64,000 bases of DNA from assembly GCA_947483555.1 (NCBI GenBank), contig CANKMW010000026.1, forward strand, positions 28,524 to 92,523, read 5' to 3'. The first letter of the stretch is position 1. Every line of letters starts with the position of its first letter. Below the pieces are notes generated by a model, which made no database searches, was not told the origin of the DNA, and worked only from the letters and a program-made list of their open reading frames with translations. The DNA comes from Myxococcales bacterium (GTDB taxonomy: Bacteria > Myxococcota_A > Polyangia > Haliangiales > Haliangiaceae). The translations under genes and the position numbers were made by a program. Below, in pieces: positions 38,496-47,412 of the stretch.

Positions 38496-39371
38496 GTGGT
38501 AAAGCTGGCGCCGATTCCGTCCGCAGCCGAAAGTAACCCCGTGGAACGTTTGTCCATCCTTGCCCCCGCCGTCCTGCTGGTCGGGTTCGTCGCGGCGATG
38601 TTCGGCGTGTACTGCGTGCTGTGCTGGACCAACCGGGCGCCCAAGCTGGGCAAGCTCAAGACCAACGACCTGTTCGGGCCGTTCCTGACTCGGTTCGCGG
38701 TGTGGCTGCTTCACCCCATCGAGCGGGCGCTCATCGCCTCGCACGTCTCGCCCAACTTCATCACCGCCCTTTCGCTGGTGGCGTGCCTCGGCGCCGGCGT
38801 CGCGCTGGCGCTCGGTCACCTGGCCACCGCGGCGTGGCTCTACATCGCCGGCGGCATGCTCGACATGCTGGACGGCCGCCTCGCGCGCGCCCTCGGCCGC
38901 CAGACCCAGGCCGGTGCGCTGTTCGACTCGGTCGCCGATCGCTGGGCCGAACTGGCGTTCTTCACCGGGTTCGCGTGGCACCTGCGCGACGGCGGCTGGC
39001 TGTTCGCGGTCATGAGTGCCGCCGCTGGGTCGACGATGGTCAGCTACACCCGCGCCCGCGGCGAGGGCCTCGGCCTCGATCTGAAGATGGGCGCCATGCA
39101 GCGCGCCGAGCGCATGGTGCTGGTCTCGATGGGCACGCTGATCGCGGCCTGGTTCGCAGCCAGCCCGGCGACCGCGCAGTATTCGGCGCCCGCGGCCGGC
39201 ATCGGACTCTCGATCTGCGGCGTGCTCTCGGCGTGGACCGCCGTGGGTCGGTGGATCGAGGGCTACCGGACCCTGGTCGCCAAGGAGCCGGGCGCCGAGC
39301 GACGCGCTGAAGAAGCCGAGGTGCGCGCCGCCGAAGCGGCGATGCGCATCACCGGCGAGAATCACGCCTGA
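38496..39371 (+). CDS. CDP-alcohol phosphatidyltransferase (PgsA-like)
   Basis: 291 residues, six membrane helices. The CDP-alcohol signature DGxxARx8GxxxDxxxD is complete: DGRLARALGRQTQAGALFDS continuing VADRWAE. An N-terminal helix precedes the domain, which is slightly longer than usual, and the C-terminus is charged (RRAEEAEVRAAEAAMRI). With pgpA divergent next door, the two could form phosphatidylglycerol or a related inositol-type phospholipid; the acceptor alcohol cannot be told from sequence. GTG 38496 has a GGAAAG-like site just upstream; GTG 38541 is an alternative start. Confidence 0.85.
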   Translation: MVKLAPIPSAAESNPVERLSILAPAVLLVGFVAAMFGVYCVLCWTNRAPKLGKLKTNDLFGPFLTRFAVWLLHPIERALIASHVSPNFITALSLVACLGAGVALALGHLATAAWLYIAGGMLDMLDGRLARALGRQTQAGALFDSVADRWAELAFFTGFAWHLRDGGWLFAVMSAAAGSTMVSYTRARGEGLGLDLKMGAMQRAERMVLVSMGTLIAAWFAASPATAQYSAPAAGIGLSICGVLSAWTAVGRWIEGYRTLVAKEPGAERRAEEAEVRAAEAAMRITGENHA

Positions 39372-39431
39372 TCGCGAGGCCGAGGTCGCGCCGCCGGCCA
39401 GCGAGCGTGTGGTCGCCTACGTGATCGACGT

Positions 39432-40805
39432 CTACCGCCGGATCGTCTGACCGCGGCGCGGCGCCGGGCGACGCCGCACCAGCCCGAGCGCCGCCAGCGC
39501 CGCGAGCAGGCCGACGCCGAGCGGACCGCCGGCACCGCCGCCGCCGGTCGAGCAGCAGCCGCCCTCGTCGGGCGGCGTCGCGCTGAGGCACACGTACGTG
39601 GTGCCGTCGATGGTGTCGCAGGTGTAGCCGGTCGGGCACAGGATGTTGCGCGGCACGTCGCAGGTGTAGGTGCAGGTTCCTTCGACGCACAGGTACGCCG
39701 AGCAGTCGGTAGCCAGGTCGCAGCTCTGGCCGAGCGCGCCCGGCGGCTCGCCGGGGTAGTCGCAGACCCGGCCTTCGCCGGCGACCTCGCCGCAGATCAT
39801 GCCGGCGACCGGGCAGTCGCCGTCGCCGGTGCACGGCTGGCTGCAGAAGCGCGACCGCGGATCCGGCGTCCACGTGATGCACTGGCCGGTCATGCACTGG
39901 GTGTCGGCCTGGCAGATCTCGCCGAGCCCGCTGCTCGGACAGTCGGGATCGGGCAGCGGACAGCCCGACGCGCAGGTCCCATCGGCGTTGCACGGCAGGC
40001 AGTCGGGATCCTGGCTGCAGCCGGCCCGCACGCACACGCCGTTCAGGCGACACGCGACGTCCATGGTGTCGATGAACGGCTGGATGAAGTCGGCCATGTA
40101 GAGATCGGGGCGCGAGTCGCCGCTGGGGTTGACGCAGTTCCCGAACGAGTACGAGTGAACGCCGGCCAGGTACTCGACGCCGCCGACCGTGATGAAGCCG
40201 GGGCCGCCGGAATCGCCTTGACAGATCGCGGTCGCCTCGTCGAGGTCGACGTCGCTGGCCTCGAGGTAGTCGCCGACCAGGCTGTCGATCTGCATCTGCC
40301 CGACCCGCTTCTTGCCGTCGAGCTCGCGAGTGTCGCGATCATGGATGCCGTAGCCGACCACCCGGTACGCGGCCCCGACGTGGGCCGCGAGGTCGGCCTT
40401 GTTCATCGCCATGACCAGCGCTGGATCCTGGCCGCTGGTGAGCAGCGAGACCGACAGGTCGTGACCGCCGGCGAGATCGCCGGTCCAGCCCGGGTGGGTG
40501 CGCGTCGAGATGACGCCGATCCGGACCCCGGCCGACTCGGTGTCGGCGCCGAAGAAGGCGGCCACCGCCGGATCACCACCGGCGTCCTCGAGGCAGTGGG
40601 CGGCAGACAGCACCACCTGCGGCGACACCAGCGTGCCGGTGCAGAACACGCGACCGTTGGACGTGACCAGCGCGACCACGCCGGGATCGCCGGGGTCGAG
40701 CTCGGCGCCGACCACCGGCGCCACCACCGTGCCGACCGTGGGCGGCGACTCGACGACGCAGGCCGCCACCAGCACGAAACCCAGACCCATCGAGGAGCGA
40801 CGCAT
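39432..40805 (-). CDS. Trypsin-like serine protease lipoprotein with MYXO-CTERM tail
   Basis: 457 residues. The signal peptide ends LVAAC, so a lipid anchor is possible. Catalytic residues are His in SAAHCLED, Asp in GGHDLSVSLL and Ser in CQGDSGGPGF. The region from about 255 has many Cys pairs (CNADGTCASGC; CQADTQCMTGQC; CDLATDCSAYLC), like tandem disulfide-rich modules. The C-terminus is GGCCSTGGGG, a helix and RRRPAPRR (MYXO-CTERM). ATG 40805 was chosen because the signal follows directly. It resembles the protease at 28837 in plan but not in detail. Confidence 0.92.
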   Translation of the reverse strand: MRRSSMGLGFVLVAACVVESPPTVGTVVAPVVGAELDPGDPGVVALVTSNGRVFCTGTLVSPQVVLSAAHCLEDAGGDPAVAAFFGADTESAGVRIGVISTRTHPGWTGDLAGGHDLSVSLLTSGQDPALVMAMNKADLAAHVGAAYRVVGYGIHDRDTRELDGKKRVGQMQIDSLVGDYLEASDVDLDEATAICQGDSGGPGFITVGGVEYLAGVHSYSFGNCVNPSGDSRPDLYMADFIQPFIDTMDVACRLNGVCVRAGCSQDPDCLPCNADGTCASGCPLPDPDCPSSGLGEICQADTQCMTGQCITWTPDPRSRFCSQPCTGDGDCPVAGMICGEVAGEGRVCDYPGEPPGALGQSCDLATDCSAYLCVEGTCTYTCDVPRNILCPTGYTCDTIDGTTYVCLSATPPDEGGCCSTGGGGAGGPLGVGLLAALAALGLVRRRPAPRRGQTIRR

Positions 40806-40880
40806 ATGCGCCGGTTTCTCACGACCCACCGCCGCGGCTCAAGCGCCAACGCGCACCGGCGTGCGTGCTACAAGGCGACC

Positions 40881-41654
40881 GTGCGGATCGCCACCTGGAA
40901 CGTCAACTCCATCCGCGCTCGCGAAGCTCGGGCGCGGGCCTGGCTCGACCGCGTGCGCCCCGACGTCCTCTGTCTGCAGGAGCTCAAGGTCGAGGAGTCC
41001 GGCCTGCCGCGGGCGATGTTCGAGGATCTCGGCTACCAGCTCGTCGCGCTGGGGCAGAAGTCGTACAACGGGGTCGCGATCGCGTCGCGCACCGAGCTCA
41101 CCGACGTGGTGCGCGGCTTCGGCGACGGCGGCGACGACGACCAGGCCCGCTTCATCGTCGCCACCACCGGCGGGGTCCGGGTCGCCTGCCTGTACGTGCC
41201 CAACGGCCAGGAGGTCGGCAACGCCAAGTACGCCTACAAGCTCGAGTGGCTGGCGCGGCTGCGGCGCTGGCTCGATGACCATGCCCGGCGCGACGTGCCG
41301 CTGGCCCTGTGCGCCGACTGGAACGTCGCGCTCACCGACCTCGACGTCCACGATCCGGCGGCGTGGCAGGGCAAGAATCTGTTCAGCGCGCCCGAGCGCG
41401 CGGCGATGCACGAGCTCGCGGCGTGGGGCCTCACCGACTGCTACCGCGCCCGCTACCCGGACGGCCGCGACTACTCGTGGTGGGACCACATGGCCATGTC
41501 GTTCTTCAAGGACCGCGGCCTGCGCATCGACATGATCCTGGCCAGCGCACCGCTGGCGGCGCGGCTCACCGACTGCACGATCGATCGCGAGGAGCGCAAG
41601 GGCCGCGACGCCTCCGACCACGCACCGGTGGTGGCCACCTTCACCGCCGGCTGA
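40881..41654 (+). CDS. xthA: Exodeoxyribonuclease III (XthA-type)
   Basis: 257 residues from GTG 40881 (VRIATWNVNSIRAREARARA). Catalytic motifs: LCLQELKVEE (metal Glu), KSYNGVAIASR, ACLYVPNGQEVGNAKYAYKL (Tyr), LCADWNVALTDLDVHDP (Asp/Asn pair), RIDMILAS and ASDHAPVVATF (Asp-His). It removes 3' blocks and cuts at abasic sites during base-excision repair. The length is standard. TACAAG lies 7 nt upstream of the start. It stands alone. Confidence 0.95.
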   Translation: MRIATWNVNSIRAREARARAWLDRVRPDVLCLQELKVEESGLPRAMFEDLGYQLVALGQKSYNGVAIASRTELTDVVRGFGDGGDDDQARFIVATTGGVRVACLYVPNGQEVGNAKYAYKLEWLARLRRWLDDHARRDVPLALCADWNVALTDLDVHDPAAWQGKNLFSAPERAAMHELAAWGLTDCYRARYPDGRDYSWWDHMAMSFFKDRGLRIDMILASAPLAARLTDCTIDREERKGRDASDHAPVVATFTAG

Positions 41655-41700
41655 ACTCCGCCGACGTCTGATCGACAAGTTCTGCTACGGTTGGGAAGCC

Positions 41701-42243
41701 ATGGCCTACATCGAGCCCGACAAGATCGGCGATCCGCGATCGAGCCCGACCGACGGGCTCGCGCTCGACGTCCTGCTGCCGCTGGCGATCGGCTTCCTGA
41801 CCTCGCCCGATCCCGACGTCAGCATCTCGTCGCTCAAGGAGGACCTGCGACGCCTGGCCACCGAGGACCCGCTCGACTCGCTGCTGGTGACGGTGATCGG
41901 CGGCGGCCTCGCCTTCTACATGGCCGAGCGCGACCACAACCCGGCGTGCAAGAGCCCGTGGGACGGCATCCTGTACATCGCGACCTCGCTCTCGGTCGGC
42001 TACGACAACCTGTTTCCCGCGACGGCGGCGGGTCACGCGCTGGCGGCGGCGGTGCACAGCTTCGGCCCGGCGCTCGCCGACCGGGCCTTCGACCCACCGG
42101 CGGCCGTGGCCGTGGCCGCCGCCGCCGCGACCGCGACCGCGGCCAGCACCGCCGCCGCCGCCAGCGACGACGCCGCCGCCGTCAATCGCGCCATCCTCGC
42201 CCGCCTCGAGGACATCGTGCGCCTGCTCGAAGCCCGGACCTGA
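41701..42243 (+). CDS. Ion-channel-like membrane protein with altered selectivity filter
   Basis: 180 residues. One membrane helix (LLVTVIGGGLAFYMAERD, near 60-78) and a pore-loop-like stretch (WDGILYIATSLSVGYDNLFP) are followed by a second helix (AAGHALAAAVHSFGPALA). The filter-like residues S98-V99-G100-Y101-D102-N103 stand where K+ channels have TVGYGD, with Asp replacing the second Gly. An Ala-rich spacer and a C-terminal helix (NRAILARLEDIVRLLE) follow and may tetramerise. Homology is suggestive but the filter is altered, so selectivity is unknown. TACGGT lies 9 nt before the start. Confidence 0.5.
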   Translation: MAYIEPDKIGDPRSSPTDGLALDVLLPLAIGFLTSPDPDVSISSLKEDLRRLATEDPLDSLLVTVIGGGLAFYMAERDHNPACKSPWDGILYIATSLSVGYDNLFPATAAGHALAAAVHSFGPALADRAFDPPAAVAVAAAAATATAASTAAAASDDAAAVNRAILARLEDIVRLLEART

Positions 42244-42244
42244 G

Positions 42245-42901
42245 TCAGGCCGCGCGCGCCGGACGCTGGCGCTCGATCGCGATCGCGGCACCGATCACCA
42301 CCACGATCAGCACCGCCACCGAGATCAGCAACGCACGGATCGTTGGCGGTGGATCGCCGAGCACGGCGGCGAGAAATCCGGCGGTGAGCAGCACGGCCAG
42401 GAACGGCCATCCAAACCGTCCGATCGGCCCGCGGGCCACGGTGGCGCGGGTATAGAGCCAGGCGCCGGCGGCGAACATGACCAACTCGGTCGCCAGGGTG
42501 GCCGGCAGCGAGTACCACAGGCCGAGGCCGTAGCGGCCGCTGCCAGGCCAGAGCGGCATGTCGGGCTCGTGGGAGACCCAGTCGAGCAACCAGTGGCTGA
42601 GCACCAGCGCCGCGACGACCACGGCGCCGCGGCGATCGCGGGTCACGAGCCGGTAGCCGAGCGCGCACAGGAGCGCCCAGCCCAGCGCCGCCACCAGGCT
42701 GTGCGAGTACGGCATGTGCTCGAGCACCAGCGGCGACGCCTCGAGGTGGCCGGGCTCGATGCGCGCCCGCTCGAGGCCGAGCCCGACCATCACCGGCCAC
42801 ACCAGGTCGAGCGCCTGCGGTGCGGCGAGCAACACCGCCAACGGCAGCCGCGGGGCCAGCGGGCGGGCGGCGAGGCCGACGGCGAAGTGTCCGAGGAACA
42901 T
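42245..42901 (-). CDS. YdjM-like membrane-bound metal-dependent hydrolase
   Basis: 218 residues, about six helices. The start MFLGHFAVGLAARPLAPRLP and the conserved blocks LDLVWPV, EHMPYSHSLVAALGWALLCA and LVLSHWLLDWVSHEPDMPLW match the LexA-regulated inner-membrane hydrolase family (PF04307), with His/Asp ligands in PYSHS and SHWLLD. Function in the family is poorly known. The gene converges on the ion-channel-like gene, one base apart. Confidence 0.8.
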   Translation of the reverse strand: MFLGHFAVGLAARPLAPRLPLAVLLAAPQALDLVWPVMVGLGLERARIEPGHLEASPLVLEHMPYSHSLVAALGWALLCALGYRLVTRDRRGAVVVAALVLSHWLLDWVSHEPDMPLWPGSGRYGLGLWYSLPATLATELVMFAAGAWLYTRATVARGPIGRFGWPFLAVLLTAGFLAAVLGDPPPTIRALLISVAVLIVVVIGAAIAIERQRPARAA

Positions 42902-43036
42902 CGAGGTCTCGCCATCATCGACGCTGCGCGGCGGCTGCGCAACCGCCGGAATCGGCTGGTGTCCGGAGGATCGGGAATGGATGGCCGCGCCGGCGAGTTT
43001 CCAGATCGCCAGCCGCCGTCGCCCGTTGGAGATCCT

Positions 43037-43195
43037 ATGAAGAGCAAGCGCAAGCCCGGGGCCATGAGCCTGTGGACCATCATCGAAGCGCTGCAGGCCC
43101 GGCTCGAGCGCCAGGGCCTCGAGCGCGACGTGATCGACGCCGCCGTCGTGACCACGCTGGCGTACGCCGTCAACGGCGCCGCCGGCCGCGCCTGA
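43037..43195 (+). CDS. Small hypothetical protein (52 residues)
   Basis: ATG 43037 has GGAG at good distance. The product MKSKRKPGAMSLWTIIEALQ continues as ARLERQGLERDVIDAAVVTTLAYAV, a basic start and an amphipathic helix with an Ala/Val-rich end. Frame, ribosome-binding site and helix-like composition support coding; no family is known. It ends just before the kinase gene that runs the other way. Confidence 0.5.
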   Translation: MKSKRKPGAMSLWTIIEALQARLERQGLERDVIDAAVVTTLAYAVNGAAGRA

Positions 43196-43199
43196 TCGT

Positions 43200-44711
43200 T
43201 CACGACGGCGTCGGGATCTCGATCCAGAACGTGGTGCCGCCGAGCGCGGTGCTGGTGCCCCCCACCGCGCCACCATGGGCGGCGGCCGCGGCGCGGACGA
43301 TGGCGAGGCCAAGCCCGCTGCCGCCCTGATCGGCGCGGGTGGTGACGAAGCGGTCCCAGATCCGGGCCTGGAGCGCCGCCGAGATGACGGCGCCACGGTT
43401 GTGCACGGCGAGGCGGAGGCGGGCGCCGGTGCGCGTCAGCGTGACCGTCACCGCGGTCCCGGGCATGGCGTGCTGCGCCGCGTTGACGATCAGGTTGTCG
43501 ATGGCCGCCTCGAGCGCGAGCGGACGAACCCGGGCCTGGATGGCGCCCGGCGGCAGCCGCACGTCGACCTCGACGCTGGCCCGCGCGGCGCCACGCCGGC
43601 CGGCGGCGGCGACCAGGGCCGCGACGTCGACCCGCTCGGCGGCAGCGTCGTCGGACTCCAGCCGAGCCAGCTCGAGCAGCCGCACCACCAGGCGGTCGAG
43701 GCGCGCGGCGTCGTCGAGGATCATGGTCAGGAACCGGACCCGCGCCGGCGGATCGTCGGCGGCACCGTCGCGCAGCAGCTCGGCAGCGCCGCGGATCCCG
43801 GTCAGCGGCGTCTTGAGCTCGTGGCCGATGTCGGCGGCGAGCGCGCGCTGCTCGCGGCCGCGGCGGTCGAGCTCGGCCGCCATCCGCTCGATGGCCCTTG
43901 ACAGCTGGCCGATCTCGTCGCCGCGGTCGAGGGCGAGCCGGACGTCGCGCTCGCCGGCGGCCAGCCGCTCGGCGGCGCGGGTGAGCTTGCCGAGCGGACG
44001 CGCGATGGTCGCGGCCAGGAACAGCGACACCACGGTGGTGAGCGCGAGCGCCGCCGCCAGCAGATCGAACAGCCACGACCGGAGTCGGAACAGCTGCAGC
44101 TTGACCGTCTGCGTGGAACGAGTCACGTACACCGCGCCGATGACGGCGGCGGCCGGATTCGCGGTCGGCGTCGCCGGGCGCTCGAGGATGATGGGCAGCG
44201 CGGCGAACAGGTACACGCGCTCCTGCTTGCCCCACAGGCGGGTCGCCGAGCCGTAGCGACCGGCGAGCGCGGTCTGGACCTCGCGGCGCGCGGCGACGTC
44301 GACCGGGTCGGGAACCTCGGGGGCGTGGCTCGGACCCTCGCCGCCGTAGAGGCGTGGCAGCGCCGGTTCGGCACCCTCGGGTGGTCCGGCGGCGTGCGAA
44401 TCGGCGACCACCTGCCCGCGGGCATCGAGCAGCCGGATGCGGGTCCGGGTGTGGCGGGCGGCGGCGGTCAGCGCCGGACCGCGATCCGCGAGGCGCGGCC
44501 CGTCGGGATCGGTGGCGACCAGCGCCCCGACCAGCTCGGCCTGGTGGACCATGTCGCGCTCGAGCGCGGCCAGCAGCTGGCGCTCGTGGAGACGCGCGAA
44601 GGCCACGCCGGCCAGCGGCACCGCGACCACGATGACGTTGATGAGCAGGAGCCGATAGCGGATGCGGGCCAGGTGGGTGGCCGCCCGTCGCCAGCGCGAC
44701 GGTCCCGGCAC
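43200..44711 (-). CDS. Sensor histidine kinase, last gene of a five-gene operon
   Basis: 503 residues from GTG 44711, 7 nt after the response-regulator stop with GAGG upstream. Two membrane helices (near 20-38 and 195-220) enclose a periplasmic sensor domain containing VVADSHAAGPPEG and RREVQTALAGRYGSATRLWG. A HAMP-like linker (IARPLGKLTRAAERLAAGER), a phospho-acceptor H-box (ADIGHELKTPLTGIR, His297), an N-box (NLIVNAAQHAM) and a G-box (GSGLGLAIVRAAAAAHGG) complete the kinase. Signal unknown; CreC- and ChvG-type sensors have a similar plan. Confidence 0.92.
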   Translation of the reverse strand: MPGPSRWRRAATHLARIRYRLLLINVIVVAVPLAGVAFARLHERQLLAALERDMVHQAELVGALVATDPDGPRLADRGPALTAAARHTRTRIRLLDARGQVVADSHAAGPPEGAEPALPRLYGGEGPSHAPEVPDPVDVAARREVQTALAGRYGSATRLWGKQERVYLFAALPIILERPATPTANPAAAVIGAVYVTRSTQTVKLQLFRLRSWLFDLLAAALALTTVVSLFLAATIARPLGKLTRAAERLAAGERDVRLALDRGDEIGQLSRAIERMAAELDRRGREQRALAADIGHELKTPLTGIRGAAELLRDGAADDPPARVRFLTMILDDAARLDRLVVRLLELARLESDDAAAERVDVAALVAAAGRRGAARASVEVDVRLPPGAIQARVRPLALEAAIDNLIVNAAQHAMPGTAVTVTLTRTGARLRLAVHNRGAVISAALQARIWDRFVTTRADQGGSGLGLAIVRAAAAAHGGAVGGTSTALGGTTFWIEIPTPS

Positions 44712-44718
44712 CGACGCC

Positions 44719-45408
44719 TCACAGGCCGCGGTAGCCGAGCCCATGGACGGTGACGATGGCATCGACGCCGTGGACGGCGAGCTTGCCGCGGATGTTGCGG
44801 ACGTGGGTGTCGACGGTGCGGGCGGTGACGTGGTGATCACCGTCGTAGACGCAGGTGATGAGCTGATCGCGCGACAGCACGCGCCCGGGCCGCTCGAGCA
44901 GCGCCGCCAGCAGCCGCAGCTCGGTGACCGTGAGGGGCACGACGTGGTGGTCGTCGATCGTGCACTCGGGTCGGGCCCGATCGATCGTGAGGCGACCGCG
45001 GACGATCGGCGGCGGCGGCGGCGCCAGCCCGTCGTCACTGCCGCCAGCGCCGGTGCGGCGCAGCACCGCGCGCACCCGCGCCGACAGCTCGCGCGGCGAG
45101 AACGGCTTGGTGACGTAGTCGTCGCCGCCGAGCTCGAGGCCGAGCACCCGATCGGCCTCCTCGGTGCGCGACGACAGGAAGATGATCGGCACCCGGCCGT
45201 GGCCGCGGACCTGGCGACAGACGGCGAGGCCATCGAGCTCCGGCATCAACACGTCGAGCACGACCAGATCGATCCCGCCGCCGGCCAGACAGGCCAGCGC
45301 CTGCTCGCCGTTGGCGGCCAGGTCGACGGCGTGGCCATCGCGCACCAGCGCGTACTGGACCACGTCGCGGATGTGCGACTCGTCGTCGACCACGAGGACG
45401 CGGCTCAT
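44719..45408 (-). CDS. OmpR-family response regulator
   Basis: 229 residues. The receiver has DDE near 9-11, phospho-acceptor Asp52 in VVLDVLMPELDG, Ser/Thr in IIFLSSRTEE and Lys in YVTKPFSP. The winged-helix output follows a Pro linker: LTVTELRLLAALLERPGRVL, LITCVYDGDHHVTARTVDTH, VRNIRGKL and VHGLGYRG. It is coupled to the preceding gene (ATGA overlap) and to the kinase 7 nt downstream. It probably autoregulates the operon. Confidence 0.95.
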   Translation of the reverse strand: MSRVLVVDDESHIRDVVQYALVRDGHAVDLAANGEQALACLAGGGIDLVVLDVLMPELDGLAVCRQVRGHGRVPIIFLSSRTEEADRVLGLELGGDDYVTKPFSPRELSARVRAVLRRTGAGGSDDGLAPPPPPIVRGRLTIDRARPECTIDDHHVVPLTVTELRLLAALLERPGRVLSRDQLITCVYDGDHHVTARTVDTHVRNIRGKLAVHGVDAIVTVHGLGYRGL

Positions 45409-46058
45409 GGCAGGACAACGTGCGCGTCGACCTGATCATTCCCTTCGTGCAGGAGCTCGTCGAGGCTCTCGACCCGCGCGCACAGGTCGGCGGCGAGCTC
45501 GGCGGCGGTGTCGTCGACCGTGCCGGCGAAGCGCACCAGCTCGAGGTGCGCCGTGAGCTGGGTCACGACCTCGTCGACCTGCTCGAGATCGGAGGCGAAG
45601 CGCGCCCGCAGCTCGCGCAGGCGGCGGATGGTGTGGATGCGTCGTTGCGCGACAGCGACCGCGCCGGGGTGGGCGCCGCCGCGCTCGAGCGCCGCGACCC
45701 GGGCCCGCGCCACCGCTTCGTCGAGGTCGGGCCTGGCCAGGACGAGATCGAGGTCGGCCAGGCGGGCGCGGCCGTCGCGAACCCGGCCGGCCAGCGCCCG
45801 CGCGCCGGCCTCGTCGGGCAACGCGGCGCCCAGCGGCGTGCCGGCGGCCCGCCGCAGCGCCTCGACCAGGGCGTCCTCCCGTGGATCGGCGGCGGTCGGA
45901 GCGCGGCGGTCGCCGCCGGCGAGCACCGGTCCGTACAGCGGCCACAGCCCGGCGAGCATCACGGCGTCGAGCGCCGAGGCGCGGCCGGCGGCGACCGCGA
46001 CCAGCGCCAGCACGGCGCCGATGCCGGCGTAGCCCAGCGCCAGCTCGACCACCGTCAT
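45405..46058 (-). CDS. Membrane-anchored helical protein of the two-component operon
   Basis: 217 residues. Two hydrophobic segments at the start (VVELALGYAGIGAVLALVAV; LDAVMLAGLWPLYGPVLAGG) precede a long helical region rich in Arg/Glu/Ala (LADLDLVLARPDLDEAVARA, RRIHTIRRLRELRARFASDL, LEQVDEVVTQLTAHLELVRF). No domain recognised. Both ends overlap neighbours by 4 bp. It may be an accessory to the kinase, or a target of the system. Confidence 0.7.
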   Translation of the reverse strand: MTVVELALGYAGIGAVLALVAVAAGRASALDAVMLAGLWPLYGPVLAGGDRRAPTAADPREDALVEALRRAAGTPLGAALPDEAGARALAGRVRDGRARLADLDLVLARPDLDEAVARARVAALERGGAHPGAVAVAQRRIHTIRRLRELRARFASDLEQVDEVVTQLTAHLELVRFAGTVDDTAAELAADLCARVESLDELLHEGNDQVDAHVVLP

Positions 46059-46885
46059 GGCGACACCTCGGGCAGCGGCGCACCGTCGCGGGTGTAGATG
46101 CCACGCGCCGAGCGCGCCGAGCCGAGCACCGCGTCGTAGAGGCTGCCTTCGACGGCGCGCACGAACGGCACCTCGGCGGTGCGCGGCCGCAGCAGCCACG
46201 GCCGCAGCGTCCACGCCATCTGCGCCCCGACCACCACGAACAGGAGCGCGAACAGCGCCACCAGCACGCCGGCGTCGCGCGGCGAACCGGAGCGTACGCC
46301 CACCGCCAGCACCGCCACCGCGATCAGGCCGCCGAGCGCGCTGCAGCCGACGGTGAGCAGGATCGAGCCGTGGTAGTCGAGCTCCACGGCGCGCGCCACG
46401 AGCAAGACCGGCACCAGCGCCACCAGCAGCAGCGCCCCGGTCGCCAGCGCCGTCACCACCAGCGCCAGATCGCGGGTCAGCGACGCCGGGCGACCGAGCG
46501 CCCGTCCCAGCGCGGTCAGCGCCGGCGCACACAGCGCCGCGGTCGCCAGCAGCGCCAGCGGCAGCTTCACCGCCGCGTACACGATCTGCACGCCGCCGCG
46601 GAAGCTGCCCATCGCCGCGCCGGCCAGGCCGGCTCCGATGACGATCGCGATCACGAACGTGCGCATCAACGCCGCCAGCTCCACGCCGGCAGCGATCCGG
46701 GCCAGCACCGCGGTGCGATCGCGCAACAGCTGGTCGACCAGCACCAGGCCGGTCGTCGGGCCGGTCGTCGGGCCGGTGGTCGAGGTCGGGAACGGACCCG
46801 CGATCGGGACCGGGACCGGGGGCGCGGGCGCCGGCGCGGCGGCGGGCGTCGCGACGCCGTCGAACGGCGGGCTCGCCGCGATCAC
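46055..46885 (-). CDS. Polytopic membrane protein, function unknown
   Basis: 276 residues, four or five helices (FVIAIVIGAGLAGAAMGSFR; LPLALLATAALCAPALTALG; LALVVTALATGALLLVALVP; ILLTVGCSALGGLIAVAVLA; AGVLVALFALLFVVVGAQMA) after a Pro/Thr-rich N-terminal tail carrying TTGP repeats. GTG 46885 overlaps the upstream stop. The C-terminal loop (VPFVRAVEGSLYDAVLGSAR) is outside or inside the cell; topology uncertain. Family not recognised. Confidence 0.75.
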   Translation of the reverse strand: MIAASPPFDGVATPAAAPAPAPPVPVPIAGPFPTSTTGPTTGPTTGLVLVDQLLRDRTAVLARIAAGVELAALMRTFVIAIVIGAGLAGAAMGSFRGGVQIVYAAVKLPLALLATAALCAPALTALGRALGRPASLTRDLALVVTALATGALLLVALVPVLLVARAVELDYHGSILLTVGCSALGGLIAVAVLAVGVRSGSPRDAGVLVALFALLFVVVGAQMAWTLRPWLLRPRTAEVPFVRAVEGSLYDAVLGSARSARGIYTRDGAPLPEVSP

Positions 46886-47412
46886 GGGACCACCTCCGCG
46901 GTCAGCTCGACGAACAACCGGGCTCCGATGACCAGCGCGATCCCGGCCCAGGTCACGAACAGCAGCCCCCGACCGGTCATCGGCAACGCGCCATCGAACA
47001 GCGCCGCGTACAGCATCCGCAGTCCGATCACGGCGCCGGTCATCACCGCCACCGCCCCGAGCGCGAACCCGGTCGCGGCCTGTGAGCTCGCGCCCAGGAA
47101 CAAGAGCGGCAGCGCGAGGCCGAGGTGAACCAGGCCGAGCGAATGCAACGCCCGACCGACCGCACGCACGACGTGCGCGATCGGCGGCGCGGCGCCGACC
47201 ACGGCGGTGGCGATGTAGAGCGCCGGCAGGGTCAACGCGGCGACCGCGAACACGACCGCCGGCACGGCGATCAGCGGCGCCAGATCGCCGAGGCGCTGGG
47301 CCAGCACCGCGCCGATGCCGATCGGCCCGGCGGCGGCGCATGCCACCGCGAGCGGGGTGGCAGCCGGAATGGGTTGTGGTCGCGGAGTCGGGTGTTCGAG
47401 TGTCCAGGCCAT
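46882..47412 (-). CDS. Membrane protein, first gene of the five-gene operon
   Basis: 176 residues with four or five helices (PLAVACAAAGPIGIGAVLAQ; LIAVPAVVFAVAALTLPALY; LALPLLFLGASSQAATGFAL; LLFVTWAGIALVIGARLFVE). ATG 47412 has GGAG upstream. It has weak pattern similarity to the next protein (SLGLVHLGLALPLLFLGASS versus LYHGSILLTVGCSALGGLIA), so the two may be partner subunits. No family assigned. Confidence 0.75.
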   Translation of the reverse strand: MAWTLEHPTPRPQPIPAATPLAVACAAAGPIGIGAVLAQRLGDLAPLIAVPAVVFAVAALTLPALYIATAVVGAAPPIAHVVRAVGRALHSLGLVHLGLALPLLFLGASSQAATGFALGAVAVMTGAVIGLRMLYAALFDGALPMTGRGLLFVTWAGIALVIGARLFVELTAEVVP

